This document shows, one piece after another, positions 32,760 through 42,512 of a DNA stretch of 64,000 nt (the first letter of the stretch is position 1; every line of letters starts with the position of its first letter). The stretch covers positions 124,001-188,000 of the forward strand of contig NZ_FOUI01000004.1 in the NCBI RefSeq assembly GCF_900114825.1, given 5' to 3'. The position numbers and the translations under genes were made by a program. Under the pieces are notes generated by a model, which did not search any database, was not told where the DNA came from, and saw only the letters and a list, made by a program, of their open reading frames with translations. Origin of the DNA: Halopseudomonas yangmingensis (GTDB lineage: Bacteria; Pseudomonadota; Gammaproteobacteria; Pseudomonadales; Pseudomonadaceae).

Positions 32760-33158
32760 TTATTCAGGGAAGCGCTGAAACTCCGGCAGATCCGCCAGAT
32801 GCTGCATCCACTCCAGGCGCTCGGCGGTCTGGATCTGCATGGCCGGGGGCAGTGCTTCGGGGTTGTCCAGGGTGGCGGTCTGTACATCGACTATGCCGGG
32901 CAGCACCGCTTCGTTGCGGTAGAACAGACCGCTGCCGCAGTCGGCGCAGAAGCTGCGCATGGCGGTGCCGGATGAGTTGATGGTTTTTGGTTGCCCCTTG
33001 GTGATGCGCAGGGCCGACTCGGGAAACATCGCCCAGCTGACCATGGGGGCACCGGCGCTGCGCTGGCAGTCCCGGCAATGACATACCGCGACCACATTTG
33101 GTTCGCCTTTAACTTCAAAGCCAATCGCCCCGCACAGACAATGTCCGTTATGTTGCAT
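32760..33158 (-). CDS. GFA-domain zinc protein
   Basis: 132 residues of the GFA (glutathione-dependent formaldehyde-activating enzyme / CENP-V) fold. Zinc ligands are seen as GHCLCGAIGFEV, VCHCRDCQRSAGAP and FCADCGSGLFYR. Most such proteins are not true GFA enzymes and their reactions are unknown. The ATG at 33158 with AGGA upstream is preferred to 33173. Single gene with a short hypothetical membrane gene upstream. Confidence 0.9.
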   Translation of the reverse strand: MQHNGHCLCGAIGFEVKGEPNVVAVCHCRDCQRSAGAPMVSWAMFPESALRITKGQPKTINSSGTAMRSFCADCGSGLFYRNEAVLPGIVDVQTATLDNPEALPPAMQIQTAERLEWMQHLADLPEFQRFPE

Positions 33159-33247
33159 GACCAGAATCCTCACATCACAGGTCAGATATCAGAGGTTTGA
33201 CTATAGCTGGCCTGCTCAGTCTCGCCAGTGTGGTATGCCATTGCCTG

Positions 33248-33568
33248 TCACGCGAGTGACAGCAGTATCACGGAAATTCCGTAGGTCACCTGAAACATCA
33301 GGGTGATGGTGAGCAGGCTCAGAAGCACATAGTTGGGTACCGGGTTTTTCAGGGCGTACCAGGCTAGGGCAAGTTGTGCGAGTGCCTGCACGAGGCCGAT
33401 GCCGATCAAGTGACGCGTCTTCCACAGGCCTTCTGCCAGATCAGGGCGGGCGCTGTAAAAGGCAATGAACAGCGGGAACAGGCTGATCGCGGCAATGCTC
33501 AGAAAGAAGCCTTTCTTTCTCCATGCGGGCAGGCTGGTTGCCAGTAACTCGTCTTTGAGTTTGTTCAT
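33248..33568 (-). CDS. Small hypothetical membrane protein
   Basis: 106 residues with three predicted membrane helices (about 21-40, 54-73, 80-104), short loops and no enzymatic motif. The N-terminus MNKLKDELLATSLPAWRKKG is basic and cytoplasmic by the positive-inside rule. Its ATG has GGAG spaced well; the longer frame is not supported. The helices resemble a DUF485-like or small inner-membrane protein, but I do not recognise the family. Confidence 0.65.
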   Translation of the reverse strand: MNKLKDELLATSLPAWRKKGFFLSIAAISLFPLFIAFYSARPDLAEGLWKTRHLIGIGLVQALAQLALAWYALKNPVPNYVLLSLLTITLMFQVTYGISVILLSLA

Positions 33569-33602
33569 CGACTCTCCGTGTTTCCGATCGGGCTGTCTGC
33601 CA

Positions 33603-34076
33603 TCAACCCCAGTGTGCCAACGCTGTAAACCCTGCATTGGTAAGCATGGCCAGATCGTCGGGGGCTATCTCGATTTCCAGGCCACGCCGGCCGGCGCTGA
33701 TGTGGATGCTCGGCAGGCTGGCGGCGCTGCTGTCTATCCAGGTTGGCAGGCGTCTTTTCTGGCCGAGCGGGCTGACGCCGCCCAGCACATAGCCGGTGCT
33801 GCGCTCAACCGCAGCAGGATCAGCCATCTCGGCCTTTTTGCCGCCGGCGGCCTTGGCGATCTGCTTCATGCCGAGCCTGGCGGCCACCGGAATAATCGCC
33901 ACGGCCAGTGATTTGCCGTCGATCTGTACCACCAGTGTCTTGAACACCTGCTGCGGGTCCAGGCCGAGTTTTTCGGCTGCTTCCAGACCATAGGAAGCGG
34001 CGCCTGGGTCGTGGCTGTATTCATGTACCTGGTGAGTGATTTTTTGCTGGCGCAGCAGGTTGATGGCTGGGGTCAT
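33603..34076 (-). CDS. ybaK: Cys-tRNA(Pro) deacylase YbaK
   Basis: 157 residues of the YbaK/ProX editing domain. It hydrolyses Cys-tRNA-Pro made in error by prolyl-tRNA synthetase. Seen are the N-terminal TPAINLLRQQKITHQVHEYSHDP, LGLDPQQVFKTLVVQIDGK with the key Lys, and YVLGGVSPLGQKRRLPTWID. ATG at 34076 restores the family start; an upstream extension has no similarity. The distance to the small membrane gene is 34 bp. Confidence 0.93.
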   Translation of the reverse strand: MTPAINLLRQQKITHQVHEYSHDPGAASYGLEAAEKLGLDPQQVFKTLVVQIDGKSLAVAIIPVAARLGMKQIAKAAGGKKAEMADPAAVERSTGYVLGGVSPLGQKRRLPTWIDSSAASLPSIHISAGRRGLEIEIAPDDLAMLTNAGFTALAHWG

Positions 34077-34207
34077 GGCGATGGGCTGTTGATGCGTTTG
34101 TCCCGGAGTTTGGGGTGCCGGCAATGATGCGAGCTTTACCACGGATTGCCAAGCGCCCAGCGCGGCTGTGCCTATACTTGGCGCAACAACCTGCATGAGG
34201 GATCACT

Positions 34208-34966
34208 ATGGGTGTCGGTTTTCCGCGCGTGCTGGTCAATTGTATGTTCTGTGCCCTGATGGCTCTGGCTTGCTGCGGCGCGCCTGCGGGTTATGCCGGC
34301 ACCTACCCTGAGCAGGTGCGTATCGCGGTTATTGATGATGTGCCCAGTACGGTTGCTGGCATGGCCTTGCTAAAGGAAGCCTATGCCCGTTTGGGTGTGG
34401 ACATGCAGGTGCTGGTGCTGCCCTCGCGGCGCGCCTAGTATCTGGCAGACCGTGGTGAGCTGGATGGCGATCTGTTCCGTATTGCGACGGTTGCCGAGCA
34501 TTATCCGAACCTGCGGCGGGTTGACTATCCATTGCTGCAGGCCGGCTTGTTTGCGGTAGTGCTTGATCCCGATGCCAGCAGCTTGCCACGGGGCAATGGC
34601 AGGCGACTGAATGCGGTAGTGCGGCGTGGCGTTTTGATTGCCGAGCAGACGGCAGAAGCCCTGGACATGTATCCGCTGCCAGCGGAGAACTATGAGCAGA
34701 TGCGCAGGCTTCTCGAATATGGCCGTGCCGATCTGGCGCTGGCTTCGGACATTGAAGGGCTGTCACCGGTGAGCGGCCCGGACTGGTCGCATCTGAACCG
34801 CTTGCCCGAGCCGGTAGTCCGGTTCACCCTCTACCATTACCTGAACCGCCGTCATGCGCAGTTGGCCATTGAATTGGCGGTTGTGCTTGAGCAACTGGAG
34901 CGTGAGGGATTCAAGGCGCGCATTCTGCAGGAGGCGTTGAGCCGCCAGGCGGGACAGGCCAGATAA
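34208..34966 (+). pseudogene. Periplasmic solute-binding-like protein gene with an in-frame amber codon
   Basis: The frame runs from ATG 34208 (GAGGG upstream) to the stop at 34966, interrupted only by TAG at codon 77 (34436-34438). The N-terminus has a signal peptide followed by YPEQVRIAVIDDVPSTVAGMALLKEAYARLGVDMQVLVLPSRRA. After the TAG the frame continues YLADRGELDGDLFRIATVAEHYPNLRRVDYPLL. SRRAL followed by an acidic glycine motif is typical of bacterial SBP_bac_3-like proteins of 240-280 residues, so one T-to-A change from a Leu codon (TTG) would explain the break. Recent decay, or a sequence error. Confidence 0.8.
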
Positions 34967-35040
34967 CCCTCAGTCAGGGCTTCTGCAGCCTGGCGACAGC
35001 GGTAACAGGCGCCAGCCTAGGGCGGTTCTCTTGGTTTGGC

Positions 35041-35823
35041 TCAGGAACCGAACTTGCCGTAGCGGTTGAATTGCGACAGGTGCAGGACTATCCGGCCCTG
35101 GCCGGTGACTATTGGATAGAAAACTTCCTGCTTGTTGTTCTGGCTGCTGTAGCGCGGCTCACTGATGACAGCGTCGAACACCCCATGCAGGTAGCGGCGC
35201 TCGGGGGCTGTGGTGCTGACCAGGTAGTCAAGCCTGCTAGGAGGCTGGTTGTCCCTGAGTTTGTTGGTGCTGCTGAACCCCATCAGTACAAGGTCATCCT
35301 CGATGCTGTCGCGAACGATCACGGTAATCTGCGGGAACTGCGACTCGATGCGTTGCAGGCGAATCAGGTCGTTGGTGGCCTGCGCGATGTAGTCACGTTC
35401 GAAGCGATAGTTGCCGAGCCGCTGGATGATGGTTTGCTGCTCTTCGATCAGGTGGCTGGCGGTATCCAGCAGGGTGCGTTCGCGCTTGCTGGTGGTGGCG
35501 GCATCGCCCAGATAGAGCAGGGCGAAGATCAGGGCGAAGGAGCCGGCAAACAGCAGGCTGAGCCGGCGGCTGCGGGTCGGGCTGATGGCTTGCGGTTGCG
35601 GCCGGCCACGGGCAATCGCGGTGAGGTTGTACATGATGTTGAGGATGATGGCGCCAGCCAGGATGGCGAAGATACCGAGAATGCTGAGCATGAACATTTC
35701 GGTCATCTGCGTTTGCACGACCTTGAAGCCGAACACGCTGGAGCAGATAAAGATGAATACCCAGTAGACCAGCAGCAGTACGCTGATCAGGGCTACCCGG
35801 TTGGTGAGTTTTATCAGATCCAT
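35041..35823 (-). CDS. Hypothetical membrane protein with a C-terminal soluble domain
   Basis: 260 residues. Membrane helices lie at about 10-32, 43-67 and 87-107. A coiled-coil-like stretch follows (SKRERTLLDTASHLIEEQQTIIQRLGNYRFERDYI), then a mixed domain with ITVIVRDSIEDDLVLMGFSS and SRLDYLVSTTAPERRYLHGVF. The layout (membrane segments, signalling-type helix, sensor-like alpha/beta domain) is reminiscent of a receptor without an output domain, but I do not recognise the family. ATG at 35823 has AAGGAAA upstream. It is 128 bp downstream of the XRE gene on the same strand. Confidence 0.7.
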   Translation of the reverse strand: MDLIKLTNRVALISVLLLVYWVFIFICSSVFGFKVVQTQMTEMFMLSILGIFAILAGAIILNIMYNLTAIARGRPQPQAISPTRSRRLSLLFAGSFALIFALLYLGDAATTSKRERTLLDTASHLIEEQQTIIQRLGNYRFERDYIAQATNDLIRLQRIESQFPQITVIVRDSIEDDLVLMGFSSTNKLRDNQPPSRLDYLVSTTAPERRYLHGVFDAVISEPRYSSQNNKQEVFYPIVTGQGRIVLHLSQFNRYGKFGS

Positions 35824-35951
35824 TGACGGTGTTTTCCTTGCCTTGGGCGAGTGGCAATGATGCGGGCTTTGCCAGTGATTGCCAAGTGCCCGGAATGGGC
35901 TGGGCCAGCGGCTGATTCTGTGCCAGTCCAACCAGCTGTAGCTGGTTGTGC

Positions 35952-36425
35952 CTAGAGCGGCCTGCTCAGCCGTTTTTCCACCTGCCGGCGCTCCCATTCG
36001 GGGCCAAACAGCCAGACTGGGCGAAATACCCTGAAGGCGTGCAGCGCCAGGCCAATTCCCCAGCCGGCAATCACCCAGAGCACCCACAGGCGATGCGGGG
36101 TGACCAGCAGGTTGATTGCCAGCAGTAGCAGTATCACCGCAACCCAGCAGATCAGGTGGCGATAGAAGCCGCGCAGGCGGCGGACATAGTTGAAGGCTTC
36201 GGCTTCCTGTTGGGCGGCCTGGCTGTCGCTTGGGTTGTGCATGGATTGCTCCGGGTCCAGTGTGCTGAATTCCACCTGAAACACGGCAGCCAGGGACTTC
36301 AGCGTCTCGACACTGGCCGGCTGGCCGGCTTCGATGCGTTGCACCGTGCGTACGCTCAGGCCGCTGGCGTCGGCCAGTTGCTGCTGTGACCAGCCGTGCC
36401 TGAGGCGCAATTTCTGGACTGACAT
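35952..36425 (-). CDS. Membrane-tethered XRE-family regulator with 2TM domain
   Basis: 157 residues. An N-terminal XRE helix-turn-helix covers residues 3-58 (LRLRHGWSQQQLADASGLSVRTVQRIEAGQPAS). A linker and two membrane helices follow (about 90-110 and 114-133), in the arrangement of the 2TM domain (PF13239). DNA binding would occur at the membrane surface. The gene lies upstream of and in line with the membrane protein at 35041-35823, which it might control or pair with; this is inference. Confidence 0.85.
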   Translation of the reverse strand: MSVQKLRLRHGWSQQQLADASGLSVRTVQRIEAGQPASVETLKSLAAVFQVEFSTLDPEQSMHNPSDSQAAQQEAEAFNYVRRLRGFYRHLICWVAVILLLLAINLLVTPHRLWVLWVIAGWGIGLALHAFRVFRPVWLFGPEWERRQVEKRLSRPL

Positions 36426-36557
36426 GTTGCAGATTTCCTCGTTATTGCGGAGCGATCACTGTGCCTTGCTGTCGCTCAGTTTGCCACGACAGCAGCACGA
36501 CAGTTGCACGTCATGGGTGTGTCACTGCGGTTTCAGCCAATGCACATAGCTGTATCA

Positions 36558-36592
36558 CAAAAAAAACCGGCCCCTGGTGTGCAGGGGCCGGT
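36558..36592 (-). terminator. Intrinsic terminator of the aldehyde dehydrogenase gene
   Basis: Read on the minus strand, an 11-bp stem (36582-36592 with 36566-36576, GC-rich) is followed by a run of eight T residues. It lies 38 bases after the stop of the dehydrogenase gene. Confidence 0.88.
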
Positions 36593-36629
36593 CGGTATTG
36601 CCTGGCGGGTCAGGCCCGCCGTGTCAGGC

Positions 36630-38066
36630 TCAGGCCTGCTTGGGGTGGTAGCCGAAGATCGACTTGATTTCGAGGAAGTCCTCGAAACCGTGGTGGCCCC
36701 ATTCGCGGCCGATGCCGGACTGCTTGTAGCCGCCGAACGGGGCGTTGTTGTCCAGTGCGGCACCGTTCAGGTGCACCATGCCGGTACGGATGCGCCGGGC
36801 GACCTTGCGGGCACGCTCCAGATCGGCCGAGGAGACATAGCCGGACAGGCCGTAGACGGTGTCGTTGGCGATACGCACGGCGTCGTCTTCATCCTCGTAG
36901 GCGATGATCGACAGTACCGGGCCGAAGATTTCCTCGCGGGCGATGGTCATCTCGTTGGTTACGTGGGTGAAGATGGTCGGCTTGACGTAATAGCCCTTGC
37001 TCAGGCCATCAGGCAGACCGGTGCCGCCGGCCAGCAGGGTGGCGCCCTCGTCGATGCCTTTCTGGATCAGGTCCTGAATCTTCAGCCACTGGGCCTTGGA
37101 AACTACCGGGCCGTTGACCGTGTCAGGTGCCTTGGGATCACCGGCCTTGACCTTGGTGATCACGGCGCTGGCGATGGCGGCGACGTCGTCCATGCGGTTG
37201 GCCGGAACCAGCAGACGGGTCGGTGCGTTGCACGACTGGCCGGTGTTGTTCATGCAGGTAAGAACTGCGTGGGCGACCATTTTCTCGAAGTTGACATCAT
37301 CCAGCAGGATGTTGGCAGACTTGCCGCCCAGTTCCAGGGCCACGCGCTTGATGGTGCCGGCGCTGTTGATCATCACCTGGCGACCGGCGCCGGTTGAGCC
37401 GGTGAAGGACATCATGTCGATATCCGGGTGAGCGGACATGGCGGCGCCGACAGTCGGGCCGTCGCCATTGACCAGGTTGAACACGCCCGGCGGTACACCG
37501 GCTTCGTCGAGGATTTCGGCCAGCAGCAGGGCAGACAGCGGCGCCACTTCGGAGGGCTTGAGCACCATGGTGCAGCCGGTGGCCAGTGCCGGGGCGACCT
37601 TGCAGGTCAGCTGGTTCATCGGCCAGTTCCACGGGGTGATCAGGCCGCATACGCCGATCGGTTCCTTGACTACCTGGGTGGTGCCGATCTGCTCTTCGAA
37701 TTCGAAGTTCTTCAGGGCGTGCAGGGCAGCGGCAAAGTGGCCGACGCCGGACGGTGCCTGGGCCATTTGTGACAGTTTGTCGGGGGCGCCCATTTCAGCC
37801 GTGATGGCTTCGGCCACTTCGCCCATGCGCTTCTTGAAGACATCGAGAATACGCTCAAGCAGGGCAATGCGCTCTTCGCGGGTGGTCTGCGAGTAGCTTT
37901 CAAAGGCCTTGCGTGCAGCGGCAACGGCCAGATCGACATCGGCGGCGTTGCCAAGAGCGATGGTGGCTATCGCGTCTTCGGTGGCGGGGTTGATCACGTC
38001 GAGGGTCTGGGTGCCCTGCGGTTTAACCCATTGGCCGTTGATGTAGAACTCAAGATGATGACTCAT
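36630..38066 (-). CDS. NAD(P)-dependent aldehyde dehydrogenase
   Basis: 478 residues of the ALDH superfamily. The cofactor site is PWNWPMNQLTCKVAPALATG and FTGSTGAGRQVM. The catalytic Glu is in ALELGGKSANI and the catalytic Cys in NNTGQSCNAPTR. The C-terminal EIFGPVLSI and YGLSGYVSS blocks are standard. It probably oxidises an aliphatic or aromatic aldehyde; I cannot name the substrate. It stands alone between its own terminator and a divergent gap of 262 bp to iscR. Confidence 0.93.
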   Translation of the reverse strand: MSHHLEFYINGQWVKPQGTQTLDVINPATEDAIATIALGNAADVDLAVAAARKAFESYSQTTREERIALLERILDVFKKRMGEVAEAITAEMGAPDKLSQMAQAPSGVGHFAAALHALKNFEFEEQIGTTQVVKEPIGVCGLITPWNWPMNQLTCKVAPALATGCTMVLKPSEVAPLSALLLAEILDEAGVPPGVFNLVNGDGPTVGAAMSAHPDIDMMSFTGSTGAGRQVMINSAGTIKRVALELGGKSANILLDDVNFEKMVAHAVLTCMNNTGQSCNAPTRLLVPANRMDDVAAIASAVITKVKAGDPKAPDTVNGPVVSKAQWLKIQDLIQKGIDEGATLLAGGTGLPDGLSKGYYVKPTIFTHVTNEMTIAREEIFGPVLSIIAYEDEDDAVRIANDTVYGLSGYVSSADLERARKVARRIRTGMVHLNGAALDNNAPFGGYKQSGIGREWGHHGFEDFLEIKSIFGYHPKQA

Positions 38067-38263
38067 GCGGGATGCTCCCTGGTTGCAGTATCAAAAAACC
38101 GTCAGACAATAGCACTGTTAGGGGCTTTGTATCACCCCCGTGGCGTGGGATGGATTTTTCGTCATTCATGGGACTTTTGCTCCGGCTCTGCTGGCATTCC
38201 TTTTGCCGGCACGGCATAAACCCCGTAAAATACACGGGTTTGCGAAGCGGCATTAGCGGGTTA

Positions 38264-38296
38264 ATAGTTGACTAAAATACTTGGATATTGCATAGT
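38264..38296 (+). promoter_or_regulatory. iscR-suf promoter with an overlapping IscR type-1 site
   Basis: The 25 bases 38264-38288 match the published E. coli IscR type-1 consensus (ATASYYGACT...AGTCRRSTAT) at 22 of 25 positions by my count. The -35 TTGACT (38268-38273) lies inside it and the -10 CATAGT (38291-38296) is 17 bp downstream. Holo-IscR with its cluster would occlude the promoter, giving feedback repression of iscR and the suf genes. Confidence 0.8.
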
Positions 38297-38328
38297 CGGC
38301 CCACTTTGAATTTGCTCGGGGCATTATC

Positions 38329-38805
38329 ATGCGTCTGACTACCAAGGGTCGCTATGCCGTTACGGCCATGCTCGATCTGGCGTTGCACGAAGAGCAGGGT
38401 CCCATCACCCTGGCGGACATTTCCAGCCGTCAGGGTGTGTCCGTTTCCTACCTTGAACAACTCTTTGCCAAGCTGCGCCGGCACAGGCTGGTCGACAGCG
38501 TGCGCGGGCCGGGTGGTGGTTACCGTTTGGCGGGTGCTGCCGACAGTATCAGTGTGGCCGACATTGTCGAAGCCGTAAACGATTCGATGGATGCCACCCG
38601 CTGTCTTGGCAAGGGTGACTGTCAGGATGGTACGCACTGCCTGACGCACCATCTGTGGTCGGATCTGAGTGATCGTTTGCGCGAGTTTCTCGGGCAGATC
38701 AGTCTGGCCGATCTGGTGTCCCGCGACGATATCCAGCAGGTGCGCCTGCGGCAGGATAGACAGGTTGCCGCCAATCGCCAGATAGTTCTTGAACGTATCA
38801 TTTAA
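38329..38805 (+). CDS. iscR: Fe-S cluster-responsive regulator IscR
   Basis: 158 residues, Rrf2 family. An N-terminal winged helix ([52 protein letters not shown]) binds DNA. The [2Fe-2S] ligands are at Cys92, Cys98, Cys104 and His107, the same positions as in E. coli IscR. Its own promoter carries a matching type-1 site. It heads a suf rather than an isc operon, with 164 bp to sufB. Confidence 0.96.
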   Translation: MRLTTKGRYAVTAMLDLALHEEQGPITLADISSRQGVSVSYLEQLFAKLRRHRLVDSVRGPGGGYRLAGAADSISVADIVEAVNDSMDATRCLGKGDCQDGTHCLTHHLWSDLSDRLREFLGQISLADLVSRDDIQQVRLRQDRQVAANRQIVLERII

Positions 38806-38969
38806 CCTGCCACGCACACTGCTCCACCGGCGCACGCAGAGGTGCGTGGAGCGCAGGGATTCACAAACGGCCAATTTAGAGCCGTGACCATTGCAGCTGG
38901 CCGTGCTGCAAGCCTGAGACTGTTGCTGGCTGACCCCTGTGGGTTGGTCGTGCCTTTGAGGTGATAACC

Positions 38970-40406
38970 GTGACTGACGAAGTCGAAAGCCTGATCAAGA
39001 ATGAGTATGCCGCCGGTTTCCACTCGGACATTGAGTCCGATACCCTGCCGCCGGGCCTGAACGAAGAGGTGATTCGCTTCATCTCGGCGAAGAAGGAAGA
39101 ACCGGAGTGGATGCTCGAATGGCGCCTGAAGGCCTTCCGTGCCTGGCAGGAAATGGACGAGCCGACCTGGGCCCATGTGCACTACCCGCAGATCGATTTT
39201 CAGGCGGTGTCCTACTATTCCGCGCCGAAGAGCATGGCCAACAAGCCGAAGAGCCTCGACGAAGTTGATCCGGAACTGTTGCGCACCTATGAAAAGCTGG
39301 GCATTCCGCTGCACGAACAGGAAGTGCTGGCCGGGGTGGCGATGGATGTGGTGTTTGACTCGGTGTCGGTGGTGACCACCTTCCGCGAGAAGCTGGCCGA
39401 GGCCGGGGTGATCTTCTGCCCGATCAGCGATGCGATCAAAAACCATCCCGAGCTGGTGCAGAAGTATCTGGGCAGTGTGGTGCCGCAGAAGGACAACTTC
39501 TATGCGGCGCTGAACTCGGCGGTGTTCTCCGACGGCTCCTTCGTCTATATCCCCAAGGGCGTGCGTTGCCCGATGGAGCTGTCGACCTACTTCCGTATCA
39601 ACGAGATGAACACCGGGCAGTTTGAGCGCACCCTGATCATTTGTGACGAGGGGGCTCACGTCAGCTATCTGGAAGGCTGCACTGCGCCGATGCGCGATGA
39701 AAACCAGCTGCATGCGGCGGTGGTCGAGCTGGTGGCACTGGATAATGCGCAGATCAAGTATTCCACGGTGCAGAACTGGTACCCCGGCGATGCCGAGGGC
39801 AAGGGCGGTATCTTCAATTTCGTCACCAAGCGCGGTGTTGCGCATACCAATGCGAAGATCTCCTGGACCCAGGTGGAAACCGGTTCGGCGGTAACCTGGA
39901 AGTACCCCAGCTGTATCCTCAAGGGCGACAACAGTGTTGGCGAGTTCTATTCGGTGGCGCTGACCAACAATTTTCAGCAGGCTGATACCGGCACCAAGAT
40001 GATTCACCTGGGCAAGAACACCCGCTCGACCATCGTCGCCAAGGGGATCTCCGCCGGGCGCAGCAACAGTGCCTATCGCGGGCTGGTGCGAATCAACCCG
40101 GGCGCCGATGGGGCGCGCAACTACACCCAGTGCGATTCGCTGCTGATTGGCGACCGCTGCGGGGCGCATACATTCCCCTATATCGAAAGCAAGAACCCCA
40201 ACGCGGTAGTCGAGCACGAAGCGACCACCTCCAAGGTCAGTGATGATCAACTGTTCCTCTGCCAGCAGCGTGGTCTGGATGCGGAGAAGGCGGTGTCGAT
40301 GATCGTCAACGGCTTCTGCCGCGAGGTATTCAAGGAGCTGCCGATGGAGTTTGCGGTCGAGGCCGGCAAGCTGCTCGAGGTCAGTCTGGAAGGTTCGGTG
40401 GGCTGA
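38970..40406 (+). CDS. sufB: Fe-S cluster scaffold subunit SufB
   Basis: 478 residues. SufB, with SufC and SufD, forms the scaffold on which the cluster is assembled. Seen are the YGFxxDIESDxxPxGLNE-like start, [28 protein letters not shown]...[11 protein letters not shown] and the C-terminal [22 protein letters not shown]. The GTG at 38970 has GAGG eight bases upstream; a GTG nine bases earlier is in frame but overlaps that site. The 164-bp gap to iscR holds a CCACGCAC / GTGCGTGG inverted repeat at about 38811-38849 that might affect readthrough. Confidence 0.95.
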   Translation: MTDEVESLIKNEYAAGFHSDIESDTLPPGLNEEVIRFISAKKEEPEWMLEWRLKAFRAWQEMDEPTWAHVHYPQIDFQAVSYYSAPKSMANKPKSLDEVDPELLRTYEKLGIPLHEQEVLAGVAMDVVFDSVSVVTTFREKLAEAGVIFCPISDAIKNHPELVQKYLGSVVPQKDNFYAALNSAVFSDGSFVYIPKGVRCPMELSTYFRINEMNTGQFERTLIICDEGAHVSYLEGCTAPMRDENQLHAAVVELVALDNAQIKYSTVQNWYPGDAEGKGGIFNFVTKRGVAHTNAKISWTQVETGSAVTWKYPSCILKGDNSVGEFYSVALTNNFQQADTGTKMIHLGKNTRSTIVAKGISAGRSNSAYRGLVRINPGADGARNYTQCDSLLIGDRCGAHTFPYIESKNPNAVVEHEATTSKVSDDQLFLCQQRGLDAEKAVSMIVNGFCREVFKELPMEFAVEAGKLLEVSLEGSVG

Positions 40407-40453
40407 TCCGTGCGGGTCGCCTGATAGTTTTTTACGCTTTACAGGTTTCTAAA

Positions 40454-41200
40454 ATGTTATCCATCAAAGACTTGCACGCGAAAGTTGAAGAGAAAGACAT
40501 CCTCAAGGGCCTGTCCCTGGAGATCAAGCCGGGTGAAGTGCATGCCATCATGGGGCCCAATGGCTCGGGCAAGAGCACCCTGGGTAATGTGCTGTCCGGG
40601 CGGCCCGGTTATGAAGTGACCGGTGGCAGCGTCAGCTTCAAGGGCAAGGATCTGTTCGAGCTGGAAACCGAGGAGCGGGCCCGTGAAGGGCTGTTCCTGG
40701 CTTTTCAGTACCCGGTGGAGATTCCCGGGGTGAGCAACATGGAGTTCCTCAAGGTCTCGGTGGATGCCAAGCGCAAGCACATGGGCCTGCCGGAGCTGTC
40801 GGCGGTGGAGTTCATGAAGCTGGCGCGCGAGACCAGCAAGCGCGTCAACCTGGATCCGGCGTTTCTCAAGCGTGGGGTCAACGAGGGTTTCTCCGGTGGC
40901 GAGAAGAAGCGCAACGAGATCATGCAGATGATGCTGCTGGAGCCGGCCCTGTGCATTCTCGATGAGACCGATTCGGGGCTGGATATCGACGCCCTGCAGG
41001 TGGTCGCCGATGGCGTCAACGCCATGCGTGACGGCCAGCGCAGCTTTATCGTGGTGACCCACTACCAGCGCCTGCTTGATTACATTGTGCCTGACCATGT
41101 GCACGTGCTGGCCGGTGGGCGCATCGTCAAGTCTGGCGACAAGAGCCTGGCACTGGAGCTGGAAGCCAAGGGTTACAGCTGGCTGGATGGCGAGGGCTGA
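40454..41200 (+). CDS. sufC: SUF ATPase SufC
   Basis: 248 residues, ABC ATPase. Walker A is GPNGSGKST, the ABC signature is GFSGGEKKRNEIMQM, and Walker B is LCILDETDSGLDIDAL, with the DETDSG variant characteristic of SufC. It energises conformational change in SufBC2D. ATG at 40454 lies 47 bp after sufB. Confidence 0.97.
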   Translation: MLSIKDLHAKVEEKDILKGLSLEIKPGEVHAIMGPNGSGKSTLGNVLSGRPGYEVTGGSVSFKGKDLFELETEERAREGLFLAFQYPVEIPGVSNMEFLKVSVDAKRKHMGLPELSAVEFMKLARETSKRVNLDPAFLKRGVNEGFSGGEKKRNEIMQMMLLEPALCILDETDSGLDIDALQVVADGVNAMRDGQRSFIVVTHYQRLLDYIVPDHVHVLAGGRIVKSGDKSLALELEAKGYSWLDGEG

Positions 41201-41204
41201 ACCG

Positions 41205-42512
41205 ATGAGCAACTTTCAACAACAGGCACTGGCACTGGCCGCCGAGCAGCAGGCACCCGCCTGGCTGCAGGCGTTGCGCAGTGATGGCGCCGCGCGCTGG
41301 GCCGCTGCTGGCTGGCCGACGCGCAAGACTGAATTGTGGAAATACACTCCACTGACGCCACTGGCGCAGGCCGCGCCGGCACGTTGGGCGCAGGCCAGCC
41401 AGAGCGGCTGGGACGCGCAGATTGAGCGTATTGAGCTGGACGCCACCACCCTGGTATTCGTCAATGGCCAGTTTGATGCGGCGCGTTCCGATGCGCTGCC
41501 GGCCGGGGTCAGCCTGTTCGGTTCGGCGGATGCCGCGCAGCAGGCGCTGATTGGCCAGCATCTGGGCAAGGTGGTGGACAGCCAGCGGCACCTGTTTGCC
41601 GCACTGAGCAATGCCTGGGCCGCCGAGGGTGTGCTGCTGCATGTGGCGCGTGGCCAGAAACTCGCCAAGCCGGTCTATCTGCTCAACGTGTCGACGCCGG
41701 AGGCCGAGCCGGCCGCCGCCAGTCAGCGGGTGCTGGTGGTGCTGGAAGACAACGCCGAGGCCGAGCTGATCGAGCATTATGTGTCCACCAGTGCGCCGCA
41801 GAACGGCTTCGTCAACAGCCTGACCGAGGTGCTGGTTGGCGCCAATTCGCGCATGCAGCACTACCGCATCAATCTGGAGCAGGAAGACCTGCTGCATGTC
41901 GGCGGTGTGCACGTGGACCTGCAGCGCGATGCGCGTTTCCACGGCTTTACCCTGGCCCAGGGCAGCCGGCTGAAGCGTATCGACTATCAGGTCAACCATC
42001 GTGGCCCGGGCGCACACCTGGAGCTGCATGGCGTGTATCTGCCGCGCAATCGCCAGTTGATCGACTACCACACCAATGTCGAACATTGTGTGCCGCACTG
42101 CACCAGCAACGAGGTGTTCCGCGGCATCATTGGCGATTCGGCCAAGGCGGTTTTCAACGGGCGTATTCATATTCATCCGCAGGCGCAGAAAACCCTGGCC
42201 GAGCTGAGCAACCGCAACTTGCTGACCTCGCCGCAGGCCGAGGTGGATACCAAGCCGGAGCTGGAAATCTATGCTGATGACGTGCGCTGTGCGCACGGTG
42301 CGACCATTGCCCAGCTTGATGAAACGGCACTCTACTATTTGCAGAGCCGTGGCGTATCCGCCGCCGAGGCGCGTACCCTGCTGAGCTTTGGTTTTATCAA
42401 CGAGCTGCTCAGCCAGGTGCCGGAGCAGGCCATTCAGGATTACCTGCGTCCGCGGCTGGCGGCGCTGTTTGGCGAGGCCGACGAGCATGTGGGGCAACTG
42501 GGCTATGAGTGA
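41205..42512 (+). CDS. sufD: SUF scaffold subunit SufD
   Basis: 435 residues of the SufBD beta-helix family. Typical SufD features are the N-terminal WPTRKTELWKYTPL and the C-terminal ASNEVFRG-like TSNEVFRGIIGDSAKAVFNGRIHIHPQAQKT block with PQAEVDTKPELEIYADDVRCAHGAT. ATG at 41205 is four bases after the sufC stop. The frame continues upstream into sufC but without similarity. Its end overlaps sufS by 8 bp. Confidence 0.95.
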   Translation: MSNFQQQALALAAEQQAPAWLQALRSDGAARWAAAGWPTRKTELWKYTPLTPLAQAAPARWAQASQSGWDAQIERIELDATTLVFVNGQFDAARSDALPAGVSLFGSADAAQQALIGQHLGKVVDSQRHLFAALSNAWAAEGVLLHVARGQKLAKPVYLLNVSTPEAEPAAASQRVLVVLEDNAEAELIEHYVSTSAPQNGFVNSLTEVLVGANSRMQHYRINLEQEDLLHVGGVHVDLQRDARFHGFTLAQGSRLKRIDYQVNHRGPGAHLELHGVYLPRNRQLIDYHTNVEHCVPHCTSNEVFRGIIGDSAKAVFNGRIHIHPQAQKTLAELSNRNLLTSPQAEVDTKPELEIYADDVRCAHGATIAQLDETALYYLQSRGVSAAEARTLLSFGFINELLSQVPEQAIQDYLRPRLAALFGEADEHVGQLGYE

